A stretch of 64,000 bases of DNA from Hymenobacter canadensis (GTDB lineage Bacteria; Bacteroidota; Bacteroidia; Cytophagales; Hymenobacteraceae), in contig NZ_CP114767.1 in the NCBI RefSeq assembly GCF_027359925.1, positions 744,001 to 808,000 of the forward strand. Direction: 5' to 3'. Shown here in pieces: positions 50,606 to 59,573 of this stretch. The notes beneath the pieces are model-generated. The model was given only the letters and a program-made list of their open reading frames with translations. It ran no database searches and was not told the DNA's origin. A program made the translations under genes and the position numbers. Each line of letters opens with the position of its first letter. Position 1 is the stretch's first letter.

Positions 50606-51298
50606 ATGCCGATGCCCATAACTATTGCTATGCCGCAGCTGCGGCAGCGCCTGAGCCTGCTGCTGGTGCTGGGCGCGTCGCTCACGCTGAGCGTGGTGCT
50701 CATTACGTTTCGCGTCTTCCTGACGCACCAGATAACCTTCGTGTTCCTGCTTTGGAACCTGTTTCTGGCCCTGATTCCGTTTGGGCTGAGCACCATGCTG
50801 GGGCTGTCGGCGGGGCGGCTGCAGGCGCGGGTACTACTGCCGGTGGGCGCCGTGTGGCTGCTGTTTTTCCCCAACGCGCCCTACATCCTCACCGACCTGT
50901 TTCACTTGGAGCCCCGCGCCGGCGTGCCGTACTGGTTCGACCTGGCCCTGCTGCTGAGCGCCGCCTGGAACGGCCTGATGCTGGCCTACGCCTCGCTCAC
51001 CGACATGCAGGCGCTGGTAGCGCGCCGGCTGGGCTGGGGCGCCGGCTGGGCGTTTGCTACCGTGGCGCTGCTGCTGAGCAGCTTCGGGGTGTACCTGGGC
51101 CGTTACCTGCGGTTCAATTCCTGGGACATCATCACCAACCCGCTCACCCTCTTCTACGACATCGTGCACCGGATTCTGCACCCGCTGGCCTATTCCGGTA
51201 CCTGGGGCGTTACGCTGCTCTACGGCGTGTTTCTGCTGCTCGGCTACGCCACCGTGCGGCTGCTGGGCCCGGTCGAGGAGCTAACTAAGCAGGAGTAA
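50606..51298 (+). CDS. DUF1361 membrane protein
   Basis: 230 residues, about seven membrane segments. DUF1361 hallmarks are LWNLFLALIPF, LFFPNAPYILTDLFHL, WFDLALLLSAAWNGLMLAYASL and GVYLGRYLRFNSWDI. Function unknown. An internal ATG at 50630 is possible as the start. Confidence 0.9.
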   Translation: MPMPITIAMPQLRQRLSLLLVLGASLTLSVVLITFRVFLTHQITFVFLLWNLFLALIPFGLSTMLGLSAGRLQARVLLPVGAVWLLFFPNAPYILTDLFHLEPRAGVPYWFDLALLLSAAWNGLMLAYASLTDMQALVARRLGWGAGWAFATVALLLSSFGVYLGRYLRFNSWDIITNPLTLFYDIVHRILHPLAYSGTWGVTLLYGVFLLLGYATVRLLGPVEELTKQE

Positions 51299-51857
51299 AG
51301 CAGGCCATTGGCAATGACTTTTGTTGGCGTAGTTCCTCCAGCACCGCTATGGCCTCCGCTGCTTCCATTTGCAGGCCAAAACGCACCGTGCGCATGCCGT
51401 AGCTGAACTGTAAGGCCCCGCCGGTCAGGCGGGGCGGCTGGAAATTCAGGCCCGTTCGTACTTCGTTGTAGTCATCGTCAGCGGTGGCGCTCAGATGCTG
51501 GATATTGGCAACTGCGTAATGCTTTTCCCGGCCGAAACGTCCGATACACTGCCGGATACTAAGTTGGGCCCCGGCTATCGTTACCAACTCTTCGCCCCAG
51601 AAAGTCCAGGCCAGCATACACGCCATCCAGCTCCATCCAGCTGCCCAGCCAATCAGCCAGATCCATTCAAATGCTGCTGGCTGTTGGTCCTGGAGTAGTG
51701 TGCCGGTGCTTTTGCTCAGCATGGCTAGTCCGCCCAAAGACCAGAAGGTGAACCAGAATAGCCCAAATCCTTTAAAGCGAGGCAACTGTACGGCCCTGAT
51801 GCGCAGCAGCGTGCCGTACTGCTGTGCCACTATTGTGCAGCGGCTAGTTTGAAACAC
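51285..51857 (-). CDS. Two-TM membrane protein, tandem paralog 2
   Basis: 190 residues: two hydrophobic segments (about 32-50, LFWFTFWSLGGLAMLS, and 64-85, WIWLIGWAAGWSWMACMLAWTFW), then a soluble C-terminal beta-rich domain (GEELVTIAGAQLSIRQCIGRFGREKHYAVANIQHL, FSYGMRTVRFGLQMEAAEAIAVLEEL) that resembles a bacterial PH-like domain. It overlaps the upstream gene by 14 bp and has the same length. No family is recognised with confidence. Its stop overlaps the end of the DUF1361 gene. Confidence 0.65.
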   Translation of the reverse strand: MFQTSRCTIVAQQYGTLLRIRAVQLPRFKGFGLFWFTFWSLGGLAMLSKSTGTLLQDQQPAAFEWIWLIGWAAGWSWMACMLAWTFWGEELVTIAGAQLSIRQCIGRFGREKHYAVANIQHLSATADDDYNEVRTGLNFQPPRLTGGALQFSYGMRTVRFGLQMEAAEAIAVLEELRQQKSLPMACFTPA

Positions 51858-52416
51858 AGGGCCGGTATAGAAAATCGTTTATCTCGCCCAGCAAGTAGTT
51901 GGCTTCGGCTTGATCCAGGGCCCGCCCAAATGAGTACAACTTTCCGTTGGCAGTCAGTTGAATGGCGCCCGGTCCGAAACCGTACTGTATAGCTATCTGC
52001 TGTACGTTTTGCGGGCGGCCAGTAAGAATCGAAACTTCCGGCAATGGCTCTACCCATAACCTGCTTATCTCCGAAACCGACAGTTTCGTGGTTGATAATG
52101 GCCAGCCCAGCAGTCGGTTCTGCATGGTTATGGTTTGGTCATCCGCCAACAGACTCTCGCTACCCAGCAGGCTCCAGGTGAAAACTAGCACCAACAAGAC
52201 CAGCATGGCGGCTGCTATTATCCAGAAAATGCCTAACAGACCCGAACGATTATCCGTCAGGCGGTGCCACGGATTATCGGTAGAGTGGATAATTAAGCCG
52301 AAGCATAGCGGTAGCAGTAGCAGCCATAAGCGTCGGTTGGCCAGCGTAACACAATAATTGGTGGCTGATTTGGTAACAACCGCGCGGCCTGCCGCCGGCT
52401 TTTCAATAGAAGGCAT
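51844..52416 (-). CDS. Two-TM membrane protein, tandem paralog 1
   Basis: 190 residues from MPSIEKPAAG. It has the same plan as its downstream neighbour: two hydrophobic segments (LWLLLLPLCFGLIIHS, FWIIAAAMLVLLVLVFTWSLLG), then DDQTITMQNRLLGWPLSTTKLSVSEISRLWVEP and QIAIQYGFGPGAIQLTANGKLYSFGRALDQAEANYLLGEINDFL. The two are likely old duplicates. Base composition is less GC-rich than the surrounding genes, especially around 52150-52450. Confidence 0.65.
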   Translation of the reverse strand: MPSIEKPAAGRAVVTKSATNYCVTLANRRLWLLLLPLCFGLIIHSTDNPWHRLTDNRSGLLGIFWIIAAAMLVLLVLVFTWSLLGSESLLADDQTITMQNRLLGWPLSTTKLSVSEISRLWVEPLPEVSILTGRPQNVQQIAIQYGFGPGAIQLTANGKLYSFGRALDQAEANYLLGEINDFLYRPCVSN

Positions 52417-52514
52417 ACTAAAAAGGATAGGCGAATAGAAATTGAAGCAGCGAAGTAAGATGATTTGCGCAGATGTTGCGTAAGCGCTGCACAAAAAAGC
52501 TCAGCTCAGCCCGC

Positions 52515-52521
52515 TACCTTG
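52515..52521 (+). promoter_or_regulatory. Promoter box TACCTTG of dgt
   Basis: One base short of TAnnTTTG; it ends 6 nt before the ATG at 52528. Confidence 0.45.
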
Positions 52522-52527
52522 CCATCC

Positions 52528-53949
52528 ATGCTGCACCTCACGCCCGATCCCGCCGATACCGCCACCATGACCTGGGAGCAGCTGCTTAGCCGCCGCCGCT
52601 ACCCCGAGCAGCCCCAGCTCCACGTCGTGACCGACGCGCCGCCCGTGCGCGGCGCCTTCGTGGCCGACTACGACCGGGTGGTATTTAGCTCGGCGTTTCG
52701 GCGGCTGCAGCGCAAAACCCAGGTGATGCCGCTGCCCGAAACCGACTTCGTGCACACCCGCCTCACCCACAGCCTCGAAACTGCCTGCGTGGGCCGCTCC
52801 CTGGGCCGCCTCGGGGGCCGGCTGCTGCTCGAAGAAACCGAAGGCCTCGCCGAAAGCCTGCCTCATCTCGATTCCGACTTCGGCGACATTGTGGCCGCGG
52901 CCTGCCTGGCCCACGACATCGGCAACCCGCCCTTCGGCCATTCCGGCGAGGACGCCATTTCGGCCTACTTCCGCAGTCCTGCCGCCGAGCCGTTCGTGCG
53001 CATGCTCAACCCCGCCCAGCGTGCCGATTTGCAGCAGTTTGAAGGCAACGCCGCCGGCTTTCGAGTCCTGACGCACACGTACGCGGCGCACAGCAGCGGC
53101 TCGGCCGGCCTGGGCCTCACGTATGCCACGCTGGGCGCTTTCACGAAGTATCCGCGGCCCTCGGTGGTGGAGGATGCCAGCCGCACGCACGGCGCCAGCG
53201 AAAAGAAATACGGCTACTTTCAGACCGAAACGTCACGCTTCCAGGATGTGGCCCGCGAGCTGGGGCTGCTGCCCAAATCGGCGGCTTCCGACCCGGCCGG
53301 CTTCTACCACCGTCATCCGCTAGCTTTCCTCGTGGAAGCCGCCGACGACCTGTGCTACCGCATCATCGACTTCGAGGATGGCCTGAAGCTGGGCCTGATT
53401 CCCTGCGAAACCGGTCTGGCGCTGCTGCGCGCCATGCTCGGCGACGCGCCCGACCGCCGTGGCTCGGTGGAGTGGCGCGACTGGCGCGAGGAGCTGGGCT
53501 ACCTGCGCGCCCGCCTCATCAACCGGCTTGTGCAGCAAACGGCCCGCCTCTTCGCCGACCGCGCCCCCGACCTGCTCCGCGGCCACGCCGACGAGCCGCT
53601 GGTGCAGCAGCTGGATTGCTGGGAGCAGCTGCAGGAAATCCACCGCCTCACCGTCGAGCACCTCTACCAGAGCCGGCCGGTGCTGGAGATTGAGGCCGCC
53701 GGCTTCGAGGTGCTGGCCGGCCTCCTCGATGCCTTTCTGCACGCCACCTTCGACCCCCAGGCCAGCCCTCGCTCCCGAAAATTATTGCAGCTGCTGCCCG
53801 AGCAGTTCCGGGCGTCGGGCCCGCAGGAAGGTGCCTCGGCCTACGAGCAGATTGTGCTGCTCACCGACCATATCGGGGGACTCACCGATCAAAATGCCCT
53901 CAGCCTGTTTCGCACCATTCGCGGTATCGATTTGCCGAAGGGATTTTAA
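52528..53949 (+). CDS. dgt: Deoxyguanosinetriphosphate triphosphohydrolase (dGTPase)
   Basis: 473 residues from ATG 52528 (MLHLTPDPADTATMTWEQL); an internal start at MTWEQL is possible. HD-domain motifs: DRVVFSSAFRRLQRKTQV, His in FVHTRLTHSLE, HD in AACLAHDIGNPPFGHSGE, and YCFNRI-like LVEAADDLCYRIIDFEDG. It splits dGTP into deoxyguanosine and triphosphate and so controls dNTP pools. Confidence 0.95.
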   Translation: MLHLTPDPADTATMTWEQLLSRRRYPEQPQLHVVTDAPPVRGAFVADYDRVVFSSAFRRLQRKTQVMPLPETDFVHTRLTHSLETACVGRSLGRLGGRLLLEETEGLAESLPHLDSDFGDIVAAACLAHDIGNPPFGHSGEDAISAYFRSPAAEPFVRMLNPAQRADLQQFEGNAAGFRVLTHTYAAHSSGSAGLGLTYATLGAFTKYPRPSVVEDASRTHGASEKKYGYFQTETSRFQDVARELGLLPKSAASDPAGFYHRHPLAFLVEAADDLCYRIIDFEDGLKLGLIPCETGLALLRAMLGDAPDRRGSVEWRDWREELGYLRARLINRLVQQTARLFADRAPDLLRGHADEPLVQQLDCWEQLQEIHRLTVEHLYQSRPVLEIEAAGFEVLAGLLDAFLHATFDPQASPRSRKLLQLLPEQFRASGPQEGASAYEQIVLLTDHIGGLTDQNALSLFRTIRGIDLPKGF

Positions 53950-54026
53950 CGGGAGAACGGCCGGCAGCGGCATCGTCGGCCAAGCCAGGATAAGCGGCAA
54001 GCCGACTATTTACAGGTAGAATATAG

Positions 54027-54034
54027 TAGCTTTG
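54027..54034 (+). promoter_or_regulatory. Promoter box TAGCTTTG of histidine kinase gene
   Basis: Exact TAnnTTTG, 38 nt before the TTG start at 54073. Confidence 0.6.
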
Positions 54035-54072
54035 CAAGGTCCCGCGCCTCTATATCTATCCACCTGTTTGCT

Positions 54073-56172
54073 TTGAAGTTCTGGCTCTTTCTGTTTCTGC
54101 TGCTGTCTTCCAGTCTGGCATTGGGAGCTGAGTCGCCGATGCTCAGGCAGGCGTTGAACCAGCTGCGGGCGCACCCGGAACTGGACACCGCCCGCGTGAA
54201 CCGGCTGAACGAGCTGGCCTTCGTGCTGCGCTTCACTGCCCCGCGCGACTCGCGGGTGCGCTTCGAGGAGGCGCTGGAGCTGGCGCAGCTGCTGGGGTAC
54301 CGATCCGGCGAGGCCAAGGCGCAGCTGGGGCTGGGCTTCTACTACCGCAAGCGCAACGAATATGGCCTGGCCCAGGCGTACACGGAGCAGGCCCGCCAGA
54401 TTTTTGCCCGTCTGCACGACCGGCGCAATCAGCTGGCTTGCACCTACAACTTGGCGTATATCTACTCCGGCCAGGGCAACTACCTGCAGGCACTGACCTA
54501 TGCCCAGCAGGCCCTTACGCTGGCCGAAACCCTGCGCGACCCGCACTGGCTGGTGCTGATGAACGCGCAGATGGGCATCATCACCACGGAAGTGGGCGAA
54601 TATGCCCAGTCTCGCCAACACCTGGAAAAATGCCTGCAGATAGCGCGGCAGCACCACAATCAGCCCGGCGTGTCGCAGGGGTTGCGGGGCCTCGGCGACC
54701 TGTACCGGATGCAGCAGCAGTGGGCCACCGCCCGCCGTTACTACGAGCAGGATGCCGCCCTCACGCGCCAGCTGGGCGACGAGCCCGGCTTTCTGGTGGA
54801 GGAGCTCAACGTGGCTGACATGGCCGAGCACCAGGGACGCTTCCCCGAGGCCTTTGCCTACACCTACCGCGTGCTGCGCACCATCCGAAAGCTGGATGTG
54901 GTTGGCTACCTGCCCTGGGCCCAGCTGGTGCTGGCCCGCACCCATCTGCACACCAGCCGCCCGGATAGCGCGCTCTACTACGGCCAGGCCAGCCTCAACG
55001 CCAGCCTGAAAAGTGGCGTGAAGGAGAGCATTCGAGACGCCAGCCAGGTGCTGACCCAGGCCAGCGTGCAGCAGGGCCGCTTTGCCGATGCCTACCGCTA
55101 CCAGCGCCTCTACAGCGTGTACCAGGACAGCCTCAGCAGCCGCGACCTGATCCGGCGGCTGGCGGCCCAGCAGTACGCCGCCCAGCTCGCTCGCCAGCAG
55201 GCCCGCATCAGCCAGCTGACCCGCAACGCGCAGCTCATCCGGCAGCAGAACCGGCAGCAGCAGTGGCTGCTGGGGGTGTCGCTGACGGGATTTGTGCTGG
55301 TAGCTGGGCTGAGCGTGGTGCTCTGGCGGAGCAACCAGCTGAAAAAACGCGCCTATGCCCGCCTGGAGCAGCAGCAGCAGGAGTTGCTGGCCACCCAGCA
55401 GCAGCTGGTGGCCGCCGAAAAGTGGGCGTTTGTGGGCGAGCTGTCGGCGGGCATTGCGCATGAGCTGCAGAACCCGCTCAGCTTCATGAAAAAGTTCGCG
55501 GAAGTGAGCGTCGAACTCCTCGACCACGACAGCACCCGCGCCCCGGAGGCCGCCGCCGTGCCGGGCCTGCAGCAGGAGATTCTAAGCGGCCTCAAGCAGA
55601 ACCTGCAGGAAATCAGTCAGCACGGGCAGCGGGCTTCGTCCATCATCACCGACATGCTGGCGCACGCCCGCACCGGCACCAGCCAGCAGGAGCCCACCGC
55701 CCTGAATGCCATGGTAGACAATGCCCTGCAGCTGGCCTACGCGGGCCTGCAGGTGCAGAACCCGGACTTTCGGGCTACGCTGCACACCCAGCTGGATGCG
55801 GCAGTAGGGGAGGTGCCGTTGGTGCCCACGGAGATTGAGCGGGTGCTGCTAAACCTGTTTACCAATGCGTTCCACGCGCTGGCCGAGCGGGCCCGCCAGC
55901 AGCCCGCCGACTACGAGCCCACCTTGCACGTGAGTACCAGCCGGGAAGCCGGGCAGGTCTGCATCCGGGTGCGCGACAACGGCACCGGCATGGAGCCGCA
56001 TGTGCAGCAGCAGGTTTTCCAGCCGTTCTTCACCACCAAGCCGCTGGGACAAGGTACCGGCCTGGGTTTGTCGCTGGCCCACGACATCGTCACGAAAGCC
56101 CACAACGGCACGCTCACGGTAGCTACGCAGCCTGGCAAGTACACCGAGTTTATGGTGTGCCTGCCCGCTTAG
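54073..56172 (+). CDS. TPR-containing sensor histidine kinase
   Basis: 699 residues from a TTG codon, which opens the signal peptide MKFWLFLFLLLSSSLALGAE. Extracytoplasmic TPR repeats (about 30-385) are followed by a membrane helix (about 395-418, WLLGVSLTGFVLVAGLSVVLWR), a coiled coil, the H-box ELSAGIAHELQNPLSFMKKF (His near 462), N-box NLFTNAFHAL (about 593), and G boxes RDNGTGM and GTGLGLSLAHDIV. No response regulator gene is adjacent, so the partner lies elsewhere. TPRs probably sense a periplasmic peptide or protein. Confidence 0.93.
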   Translation: MKFWLFLFLLLSSSLALGAESPMLRQALNQLRAHPELDTARVNRLNELAFVLRFTAPRDSRVRFEEALELAQLLGYRSGEAKAQLGLGFYYRKRNEYGLAQAYTEQARQIFARLHDRRNQLACTYNLAYIYSGQGNYLQALTYAQQALTLAETLRDPHWLVLMNAQMGIITTEVGEYAQSRQHLEKCLQIARQHHNQPGVSQGLRGLGDLYRMQQQWATARRYYEQDAALTRQLGDEPGFLVEELNVADMAEHQGRFPEAFAYTYRVLRTIRKLDVVGYLPWAQLVLARTHLHTSRPDSALYYGQASLNASLKSGVKESIRDASQVLTQASVQQGRFADAYRYQRLYSVYQDSLSSRDLIRRLAAQQYAAQLARQQARISQLTRNAQLIRQQNRQQQWLLGVSLTGFVLVAGLSVVLWRSNQLKKRAYARLEQQQQELLATQQQLVAAEKWAFVGELSAGIAHELQNPLSFMKKFAEVSVELLDHDSTRAPEAAAVPGLQQEILSGLKQNLQEISQHGQRASSIITDMLAHARTGTSQQEPTALNAMVDNALQLAYAGLQVQNPDFRATLHTQLDAAVGEVPLVPTEIERVLLNLFTNAFHALAERARQQPADYEPTLHVSTSREAGQVCIRVRDNGTGMEPHVQQQVFQPFFTTKPLGQGTGLGLSLAHDIVTKAHNGTLTVATQPGKYTEFMVCLPA

Positions 56173-56176
56173 GCCG

Positions 56177-59100
56177 CTAGCGCAGCAGCCGCAAGGTGGT
56201 ATCCAGCTGCTGGGTGCGGAGCAGCGTTTGGTACTGCCGCTGCACCCGTTGCTGGTTCTGGCGCTGCTGCTGCTGCCGAAACGGTTTCACCTGGTAGCGG
56301 CGGGCCCCGGCCGGCCGGCTCAGCCCCACATAAACGAGGCCGCGGCTGGGCCGCTGGGTGGCTTCGCCGCTCTGGATGCGGGCAATGCGCTTCTCGTTGT
56401 TGCCGAACAGGGTTTGCAGCGGGCTCAGGCCTACATACAGGTCTGCCTGGCCATTGAGGTAGTATTCGCCGCTGATGTGCATGTCGGTGAGGTTGCTGTT
56501 CAGGTGCAGGTCCGGAATCAGCAGCCGCCCGCCCGCCAGCACAAAACGGGGGCTCACGGGCTCGAAATACAGGTGGCTGGTGCGTTCCTCGCGCATAAAA
56601 CGCAGGGCCTGCATCAGGGCGTCCACGTTTAGCAGCTCCAGGTTTTGCAGGTCAGTTTTGAGGAAGGCGTAGGTTTGGTTGATGTCGGGCAGGAAGGTGT
56701 CGTCGAGGTCGGTGCGCAGGTCGGTTTCACCGTTCATCGTGCCCCGCACATTATCAGCCCCCAGCACATCGAACCCTACCGCGCCGGCTAGCCCAAACAG
56801 CTGGCTCAACTGAATCTGGCGCAGCCGGAGCTGGGCCCGTAGCGGGTGATGGCCCGCCTCGGCATCGGTTTGCAGCACGCCTCGCAACGAAATATCGCCC
56901 CCAAACGCCTGCAGCGAGCATTGCTCCAGCCGCACTTGGTTGGCCTCCAGGCTGCTGCGGAGGCGGAAACGGCCGCCCCGCAGCGCGCCATATTTCACCT
57001 GGTCGGCCGTCACGTTTACGCGGCCCGTTACGGTGCCGTCCAGAAAAGGCGAGGGCCGCGCGCCGGCCGAACGGCGCAGGCGGGAGTGTGCTTCCTCGGG
57101 TGGGGCGGGCATGGTGCTGAGTGCGGCCAGCAGTTGTAGTAGGTGCTGGATATCGAGGGTGGCGTAGTGTAGGTCGAGGTCGGCGCGGGCGCGGGCCAGC
57201 TGCGTGCCATTCAGCAGCGCGGTGGCACTTATGCGGCCCTGGCCGCCCGTGGACGAGCGGAACGTGAAGGCCGGAATCAGGAAGCGGCGGCCGTTTTTAT
57301 CAATGCGCAGGCGTAGCTGCTGCAGCGCCGCGGAGCCCGGCAGTATCAGTTGATCTACCTTCACGGTGGCTTGGCCATTGGCGGCCAGCAGCACCTCGCG
57401 CAGCGTCGGGTCTTTGGGCGCGGTGGTGGCCCGGCGGGCGGGGCGCATCACGCGGGCCAGCAACTGCTGGTAGCTGAGGGAAGGGAAGTGCACGGCCAGC
57501 CGGGCCGCCACGGGCTGCAGATTGAGCGTATCGGTGGGCCAGCTGATGGTGCCGCGCACCTGGCCGCCCCACACCTGCGCGCGCAGATCGCGCAGCTGCA
57601 CGTAGCGGCCATTGTGGCGCACGGTGGCCGCCAGGTTTTCCAGCGTATCGGCGGCCAGCACCAGTCGTCCGCACCGCAACTGAATGTTGAGGCGCAGGCC
57701 GGGGGGCAGCAGGTTCAGGGCCTGCGCCGCCAGCCTTTGGTTGGAAGTACGGTTGTGGTCGGTGGGCGGGGCGGGGCGCTTGCGGCGCTGGCTGCTGCCG
57801 GGGGCGGCCAGTAGCCGGCGCATCTCGCTCAGGTGCAGCTCATCCACCTCAAAAGTGCCGGCCACCGTCGTAATCGGGTGCTGTCCGCTGAAGTAGGCCA
57901 GCAGGTAGGTGGTGGTGGCGTTGGCCCGCAGCTGCATGCCGTTGATGCGGCCGGTGAGGTTTTCCAGCGTCCAGAGGCTGTCGTGCAGCCGGATATTCAC
58001 GTTGAGGCCCACCATATCGGCGTGGCGGCGCGGAATGGCAAAGGAGGCATTTTCGAGCCGCACGGTGCCCCGGGCGGCAATAGGCGGCAGCAGCGTATCG
58101 GCCTGGGCCGCCCGGCGCCCGGCGCGGTCCGGAATGGTGGGCAGCACGCCGTTGAGCTCCAGGTTGATGGCCGCCTCGCCCTGGCGGGCCTGCCAGAAAT
58201 CCGGTACCACCACGGCGGCCAGCGTCTGCAGGTCGGTGCGGCCGCGTACGTGGCCGTTGAAGCGGGGCCGGGTGAAATCGGTGACTTTCAGCACGGCATC
58301 CAGCTCGCCGGCCTGGGAATAAAGCCGGCACTGCTCAAACGACAGGCTGGTGGTGCGCGGGGCGTGGGCCGCGCCGTTGTCGAAGGTGCCGCGGGCGTCC
58401 CAGCGCCGGATGCGCCGCGCCGAGTCGGCCCACTGCACCTGGGCGTTGCGCATGGCAAAATGCAGAATAGTGCGGGGCCGCGTGGTGGGCCCGCTCACGC
58501 CCCGGATGCTGTAGCGAATAAAGGCGTGGCTGGGGCTGCGGGCATCATCCAGGAAACGCTCCAGGCCGGTAGGCAGCGCCACCCGCAGCACTTCCAGCAG
58601 CGGCTGCCGGCCCGCAAAGCGCAGGTCGAGGCGGGTGCCGCGGGTTTCGTTGGGGGCCGCCCCGCGGTGGGTGCCGCGCACCAGAATGGTGTCGTTGTTG
58701 AGCGTGACGCGGGTGCTGTGGAAGCGGCCCTGGCGCTGCCGGAAATTGTAGCTGTAGCGCACCTGCGCCACCACAGGCTTGTTGGCAAACAGATTGCCGC
58801 GCCCGCTGCGCAGGTACACCAGCTTCCCATCAAACCGGCCCCTGACGTGCGCTACGCCCTCCCGGACCCGGGCCGCCAGCCGCCCCTGGCGCACGTACGC
58901 CGAAAAGCCGCTCTGGTGCAGCTCGTTGCGGTCCGTCACGCGCACGTTGTAGAGCAGCAGCGAGTCCAGGTTGAAATCGGGCGGGCCTTTGGGCGTACCG
59001 TTGCGCGGGCCTTTGCCGCGCAGGCCCCAGTCGCGGCCCTGCGTATCGGTCAGCTGCCAGAACTCGCCGTCGCGCAGCGTCAGGCGGCTCACCCGGAATT

Positions 59101-59422
59101 CGCCGCGCCAGATGCGCGACAAATCCAGGCGGGCATCCAACCGGCCCACGCGCAATACCGGCACCGATTGGCGGTAGGAAGTATCCGTGAACTGCACGCC
59201 CTGCAGCGAGGCCGAAAGGTGCGGGAAGTCGCGCAGCGCCGAGATACGCACCTGAAAGGGCGCCAGCACCAGGTCGGAGTTGCGCGTGAGCCGCTCCCGG
59301 ATCAGCTGCTCCAGGCGGCGCTGCGCCCATTCTGAGGTTATCAGCCAGGCGCCGCCCAGTACCATCACTACCAATCCCAGCATGGCAACGGCCAGCAATT
59401 GGCGAAAGGACGGTCTTTTCAT
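56177..59422 (-). CDS. AsmA-family (TamB-like) envelope protein
   Basis: 1081 residues. N-terminal membrane helix (LLAVAMLGLVVMVLGGAWLI, about 9-28), an AsmA N-terminal region (LVLAPFQVRISALRDFPHLSASLQGVQF), long beta-rich middle repeats, and an AsmA-2-type C-terminus (GFDVLGADNVRGTMNGETDL, HISGEYYLNGQADLYVGLSPLQTLFG). AsmA-like proteins bridge the inner and outer membranes and are implicated in lipid transfer. It converges with the kinase gene, with 4 bp between stop codons. Confidence 0.9.
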   Translation of the reverse strand: MKRPSFRQLLAVAMLGLVVMVLGGAWLITSEWAQRRLEQLIRERLTRNSDLVLAPFQVRISALRDFPHLSASLQGVQFTDTSYRQSVPVLRVGRLDARLDLSRIWRGEFRVSRLTLRDGEFWQLTDTQGRDWGLRGKGPRNGTPKGPPDFNLDSLLLYNVRVTDRNELHQSGFSAYVRQGRLAARVREGVAHVRGRFDGKLVYLRSGRGNLFANKPVVAQVRYSYNFRQRQGRFHSTRVTLNNDTILVRGTHRGAAPNETRGTRLDLRFAGRQPLLEVLRVALPTGLERFLDDARSPSHAFIRYSIRGVSGPTTRPRTILHFAMRNAQVQWADSARRIRRWDARGTFDNGAAHAPRTTSLSFEQCRLYSQAGELDAVLKVTDFTRPRFNGHVRGRTDLQTLAAVVVPDFWQARQGEAAINLELNGVLPTIPDRAGRRAAQADTLLPPIAARGTVRLENASFAIPRRHADMVGLNVNIRLHDSLWTLENLTGRINGMQLRANATTTYLLAYFSGQHPITTVAGTFEVDELHLSEMRRLLAAPGSSQRRKRPAPPTDHNRTSNQRLAAQALNLLPPGLRLNIQLRCGRLVLAADTLENLAATVRHNGRYVQLRDLRAQVWGGQVRGTISWPTDTLNLQPVAARLAVHFPSLSYQQLLARVMRPARRATTAPKDPTLREVLLAANGQATVKVDQLILPGSAALQQLRLRIDKNGRRFLIPAFTFRSSTGGQGRISATALLNGTQLARARADLDLHYATLDIQHLLQLLAALSTMPAPPEEAHSRLRRSAGARPSPFLDGTVTGRVNVTADQVKYGALRGGRFRLRSSLEANQVRLEQCSLQAFGGDISLRGVLQTDAEAGHHPLRAQLRLRQIQLSQLFGLAGAVGFDVLGADNVRGTMNGETDLRTDLDDTFLPDINQTYAFLKTDLQNLELLNVDALMQALRFMREERTSHLYFEPVSPRFVLAGGRLLIPDLHLNSNLTDMHISGEYYLNGQADLYVGLSPLQTLFGNNEKRIARIQSGEATQRPSRGLVYVGLSRPAGARRYQVKPFRQQQQRQNQQRVQRQYQTLLRTQQLDTTLRLLR

Positions 59423-59573
59423 ATGGGCAGAATTGGCAGGGGCGCGGGAGCAGGTGGTTGGGGGCTAATACGCAGAATCAGCCATTGTGATACGGGAGCG
59501 GGCGGGTCAGTCAGATAAATCCGCGGCAAGTCGGAGAAGTCCGTTTCTTGCGGGCCCTATTCTATTGGTATCC

